From: Gloeocapsopsis sp. IPPAS B-1203
Lineage (GTDB): Bacteria > Cyanobacteriota > Cyanobacteriia > Cyanobacteriales > Chroococcidiopsidaceae
Assembly: GCF_002749975.1 (NCBI RefSeq)
Contig: NZ_PEIG01000007.1
Span: 1 to 64,000, forward strand
Direction: 5' to 3'
Length of the DNA stretch: 64,000 bases
Shown here: positions 62,131 to 64,000 of the stretch, piece by piece
Layout of the letters: the number at the start of each line of letters is the position of its first letter
Position numbering within the stretch: position 1 is the stretch's first letter
Made by a program: the position numbers and the translations under genes
Notes under the pieces: generated by a model
What the model was told of the DNA's origin: nothing
The model's input: the letters and a program-made list of their open reading frames with translations, nothing else
Databases searched by the model: none

Positions 62131-62298
62131 CATAATAGTCTGAAGTAGAACACCGAAATTTAGAGCTTTTTATTCCAGCTATGTTTTCCGCAGCAAGAGT
62201 GTTTCTATTCTTGTATAGCTGAGAAAACTGGTTTACTTGCACAGTCGTTCTAGCGAATCAAATTTGCTAGGGCTAATTCACTAACTTAGATAGATATT

Positions 62299-63171
62299 AT
62301 GGAAGTTAAACCTCTGATTTCTCCTTCAGAACTTGCAAGTCTTTCACAAGAATGTGTTGTCGTGATAGATACTCGCGCACCTGAAGAGTATGCTGTTTCT
62401 CACATTCCTGGTGCAGTTAATCTGCGAGAGATGTTTACTTACCTAGCAACTTCTACACCTGAAGGATTAGCTGAGTTGCGATCGCAATTTGTAGAACTTC
62501 TGAGTGCAGCAGGAATCTGTGGTACAGAACGCATTGTCATATATGAAGATGCCTTAAATACTGGATACGGGCAATCTTGTCGCGGTTATTTTTTACTAAA
62601 GTACTTTGGCTGTCCTTTTGTCTCTGTGTTACATGGTGGTTATCAAGCTTGGCTAGCAGCAGGTTTACCAATTACAACAGAAGTTCCTGTAATTGAAAAC
62701 AAAGTTTTCACAGCCAGTATTGATTCTTCAATGATGGTAACTACTGCGCAAATGCTGCAAGCACTAGACAATCCAGCAGTTATTAAACTTGACGTTAGAG
62801 ATGCCGATGAATGGCGAGGAGAAAGTTCTTCTCCGTATGGTGTAGATTTTTGTCCGCGTAAAGGTAGAATCCCTGGGGCAGTTTGGATCGAGTGGTATCA
62901 GATGATGGAGCCAAATTCTGAAATACCAATGTTTCGCTCTACCGATGAAATTATGGCAATGTGTCAAGAGGTTGGTATTACACCTGATTCTACAGTATAC
63001 ATTTATTGCTTTAAAGGTTCGCGAGCTTCTAATACACTCATTGCACTAAAGGAAGCTGGAGTCAAGGATGTGCGCAATTATTTTGCCTCTTGGAATGAAT
63101 GGTCGCGCGATGGATCATTACCAATTGAGACAGGAGAACCGAGCGATCGCAAGATTCCTGCATCAGTTTAA
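62299..63171 (+). CDS. Sulfurtransferase with two rhodanese domains
   Basis: A 290-residue protein of the thiosulfate:cyanide or 3-mercaptopyruvate sulfurtransferase type. Domain 1 (~residues 5-130) has VVVIDTRAPEEYAVSHIPGA and lacks the active-site cysteine (IVIYEDALNTGYG). Domain 2 (~150-275) has IKLDVRDADEWRGE, GRIPGAVWIEW and the active-site loop IYCFKGSRAS with the catalytic cysteine. This is the common two-domain layout. It shares an operator-like palindrome with osmC downstream, suggesting a joint response, perhaps to sulfur or redox stress. A tail of GEPSDRKIPASV is variable. Confidence 0.92.
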   Translation: MEVKPLISPSELASLSQECVVVIDTRAPEEYAVSHIPGAVNLREMFTYLATSTPEGLAELRSQFVELLSAAGICGTERIVIYEDALNTGYGQSCRGYFLLKYFGCPFVSVLHGGYQAWLAAGLPITTEVPVIENKVFTASIDSSMMVTTAQMLQALDNPAVIKLDVRDADEWRGESSSPYGVDFCPRKGRIPGAVWIEWYQMMEPNSEIPMFRSTDEIMAMCQEVGITPDSTVYIYCFKGSRASNTLIALKEAGVKDVRNYFASWNEWSRDGSLPIETGEPSDRKIPASV

Positions 63172-63183
63172 CGACTAAAGAAT

Positions 63184-63272
63184 ACTGTAAAAAAGGTCAT
63201 AGTAAGCCTCTCGCGGATTGACTATGCTGCGAAGACTTGCATAGCGTAACACAATTTACTGTTTTTTACAGT
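63184..63272. repeat. Long inverted repeat between the sulfurtransferase and osmC genes
   Basis: ACTGTAAAAAA (63184-63194) and TTTTTTACAGT (63262-63272) are perfect inverted copies, 67 bases apart. Inside, CATAGT (63198-63203) and ACTATG (63221-63226) pair again. The layout could form a cruciform or an RNA stem, or mark the ends of a small mobile repeat. Confidence 0.5.
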
Positions 63273-63284
63273 TACTACTGATTG

Positions 63285-63303
63285 AATTAGATAGAACATT
63301 CTA
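63285..63303 (+). promoter_or_regulatory. Operator-like palindrome directly before osmC
   Basis: AATTAGATAGAACATTCTA, identical to the site at 62112-62130 except for one base in the centre. It ends 8 bases before the osmC start codon, so a bound protein would block transcription or cover the ribosome site. It overlaps no ribosome binding site of the usual type. Confidence 0.6.
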
Positions 63304-63311
63304 TTTAAAAA

Positions 63312-63854
63312 ATGACTGAAACTACACTGACAACACAACTTAAATCTCCACTACGTCCAATTAGCAAAGAGGGCTTAGAAAAACTCGCTGCTAGTGCCAA
63401 AGCAAACCCAGATGTTGTTAAGTCCCTCAAGGTCAAGACAGTTTGCGAAGGACAGTTTCGCAATCTAACTTACGTACGTGATTTACCTGCACACGTTATT
63501 GACGAACCACCAACTTTATTAGGACAAGACACAGCACCCAATCCTTCTGAAGCCGTACTAGCTTGCCTAGGTTCCTGTCTATCGGTTGGAATCCATGCTA
63601 ATGCAGCCATGCGTGGTATTACCTTGACAAAGTTGGAATTGGAACTTGAGGGAGATATCAATATTACAGGTGTTTGGGGAATTGGTGACTTGTCAGACAA
63701 GCGGTTGGGATTTACAGATATTCGAGTCAAAGTTGAACTAGACGGTGATGCTAGTCGTGAAGAGTTAGAGGAACTTGTTGCTCATGCTAATGTCTGGTCG
63801 CCAGTTGCTAATACACTCAGGCTTCCTGTCAATATGGAAGTTACTCTGGCGTAG
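63312..63854 (+). CDS. OsmC family protein
   Basis: A 180-residue protein of the OsmC/Ohr fold. It has two cysteines of the reactive pair type, Cys85 and Cys89, in PSEAVLACLGSCLSVGIHAN, the GQFRNLTYVRDLPAHVIDEP segment, and a C-terminal VHANVWSPVANTLRLPV-like stretch. OsmC-type proteins reduce organic hydroperoxides or lipid peroxides through a cysteine pair, and some act on persulfides. It follows the sulfurtransferase gene by 140 bases on the same strand and shares its operator word. The start ATG has only A-rich sequence before it. Confidence 0.9.
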   Translation: MTETTLTTQLKSPLRPISKEGLEKLAASAKANPDVVKSLKVKTVCEGQFRNLTYVRDLPAHVIDEPPTLLGQDTAPNPSEAVLACLGSCLSVGIHANAAMRGITLTKLELELEGDINITGVWGIGDLSDKRLGFTDIRVKVELDGDASREELEELVAHANVWSPVANTLRLPVNMEVTLA

Positions 63855-63878
63855 ATATTTTATCTGATTAGTCGCATG

Positions 63879-63937
63879 AGGCTCAATCCTATGAGTAGCA
63901 ACAAAATAAATATTGGGGTTGAGCCTATATTTTTATA
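63879..63937 (+). terminator. Likely terminator after osmC
   Basis: AGGCTCAA (63879-63886) pairs with TTGAGCCT (63919-63926), then ATATTTTTATAAT. The loop is large (32 bases), so the hairpin is only moderately stable. It lies 25 bases after the stop codon. Confidence 0.5.
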
Positions 63938-63960
63938 ATCATCTTGAAAGAGAATTTGCG

Positions 63961-64000
63961 ATGCATTCCCATATTCATACGGTTAAAGATTTGCTAGTTG
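63961..64000 (+). CDS. Start of a further gene (partial)
   Basis: ATG at 63961 with GAAAGAGAA a few bases upstream, followed by 13 codons (HSHIHTVKDLLV) to the window end. Too short to identify. It is on the same strand as osmC. Confidence 0.35.
   Translation, partial: MHSHIHTVKDLLV

Overview
This is a stretch of cyanobacterial chromosome. The evidence is photosystem I psaA/psaB, a Form IB Rubisco cluster (rbcL-rbcX-rbcS with Rubisco activase), allophycocyanin core genes (apcE-apcA-apcB-apcC), a cyanobacterial ATP synthase operon with both b and b' subunits, and frequent copies of the HIP1 octamer GCGATCGC. Base composition is moderately AT-rich. ApcE has four linker repeats and the activase has a C-terminal small-subunit-like domain, which points to a beta-cyanobacterium of the Nostocales/Chroococcidiopsis side of the tree. 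The exact genus cannot be read from the window. I see no prophage, insertion sequence, CRISPR array, rRNA or tRNA gene.

Layout. 1-5 kb: a TenA-like protein, murD, and a three-gene membrane/periplasmic operon built around a TauE/SafE-ferric-reductase fusion. 4.8-7 kb: a decayed stretch with two pseudogene remnants (a PIN-domain fragment and a frameshifted small protein), then hupE behind what looks like a cobalamin riboswitch interrupted by a dispersed repeat. 7-13.5 kb: an ABC exporter and psaAB with a clear terminator. 14-25 kb: a proline-rich lipoprotein, a secreted small protein, a thioredoxin-NHL protein, a cysteine-less rhodanese, mutL, an acetyltransferase, murF, several small unknown genes and a histone-deacetylase-like enzyme. 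25-37.7 kb: gyrA-lnt, purT-hydrolase, a pentapeptide protein, a large zinc protease, an MFS carrier and panB. 38-42 kb: rbcLXS behind an NtcA-type box, a strong terminator, then rca. 42-48 kb: a 2H phosphoesterase, a YciI protein, SRP RNA, three small genes ending in queF, the system II cytochrome c maturation pair ccs1-ccdA, and an FtsW/RodA-type SEDS protein. 48-53.5 kb: apcC, apcB, apcA and apcE on the minus strand. 54-61.5 kb: a methyltransferase and atpI-B-E-b'-b-H-A-gamma. 61.5-64 kb: tmRNA, a two-domain sulfurtransferase and an OsmC protein sharing one operator-like palindrome, and the first codons of a further gene.

Most of the window is housekeeping and photosynthesis: light capture (apc, psa), CO2 fixation (rbc, rca), energy (atp), electron-carrier maturation (ccs1, ccdA) and cell wall synthesis (murD, murF, SEDS). 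The most unusual material lies between the genes: hairpin-forming spacers of one type placed directly upstream of murD, the MFS gene, rbcX, atpA, the atp gamma gene and ssrA; three copies of a composite dispersed repeat, one inside the presumed B12 riboswitch; a hairpin after the c-subunit gene and another over the apcB stop codon; and a 19-bp element repeated upstream of the sulfurtransferase and osmC genes. I did not find an obviously new multi-gene system. The best candidates for novelty are the three-gene TauE/ferric-reductase operon and the sulfurtransferase-OsmC operator pair.
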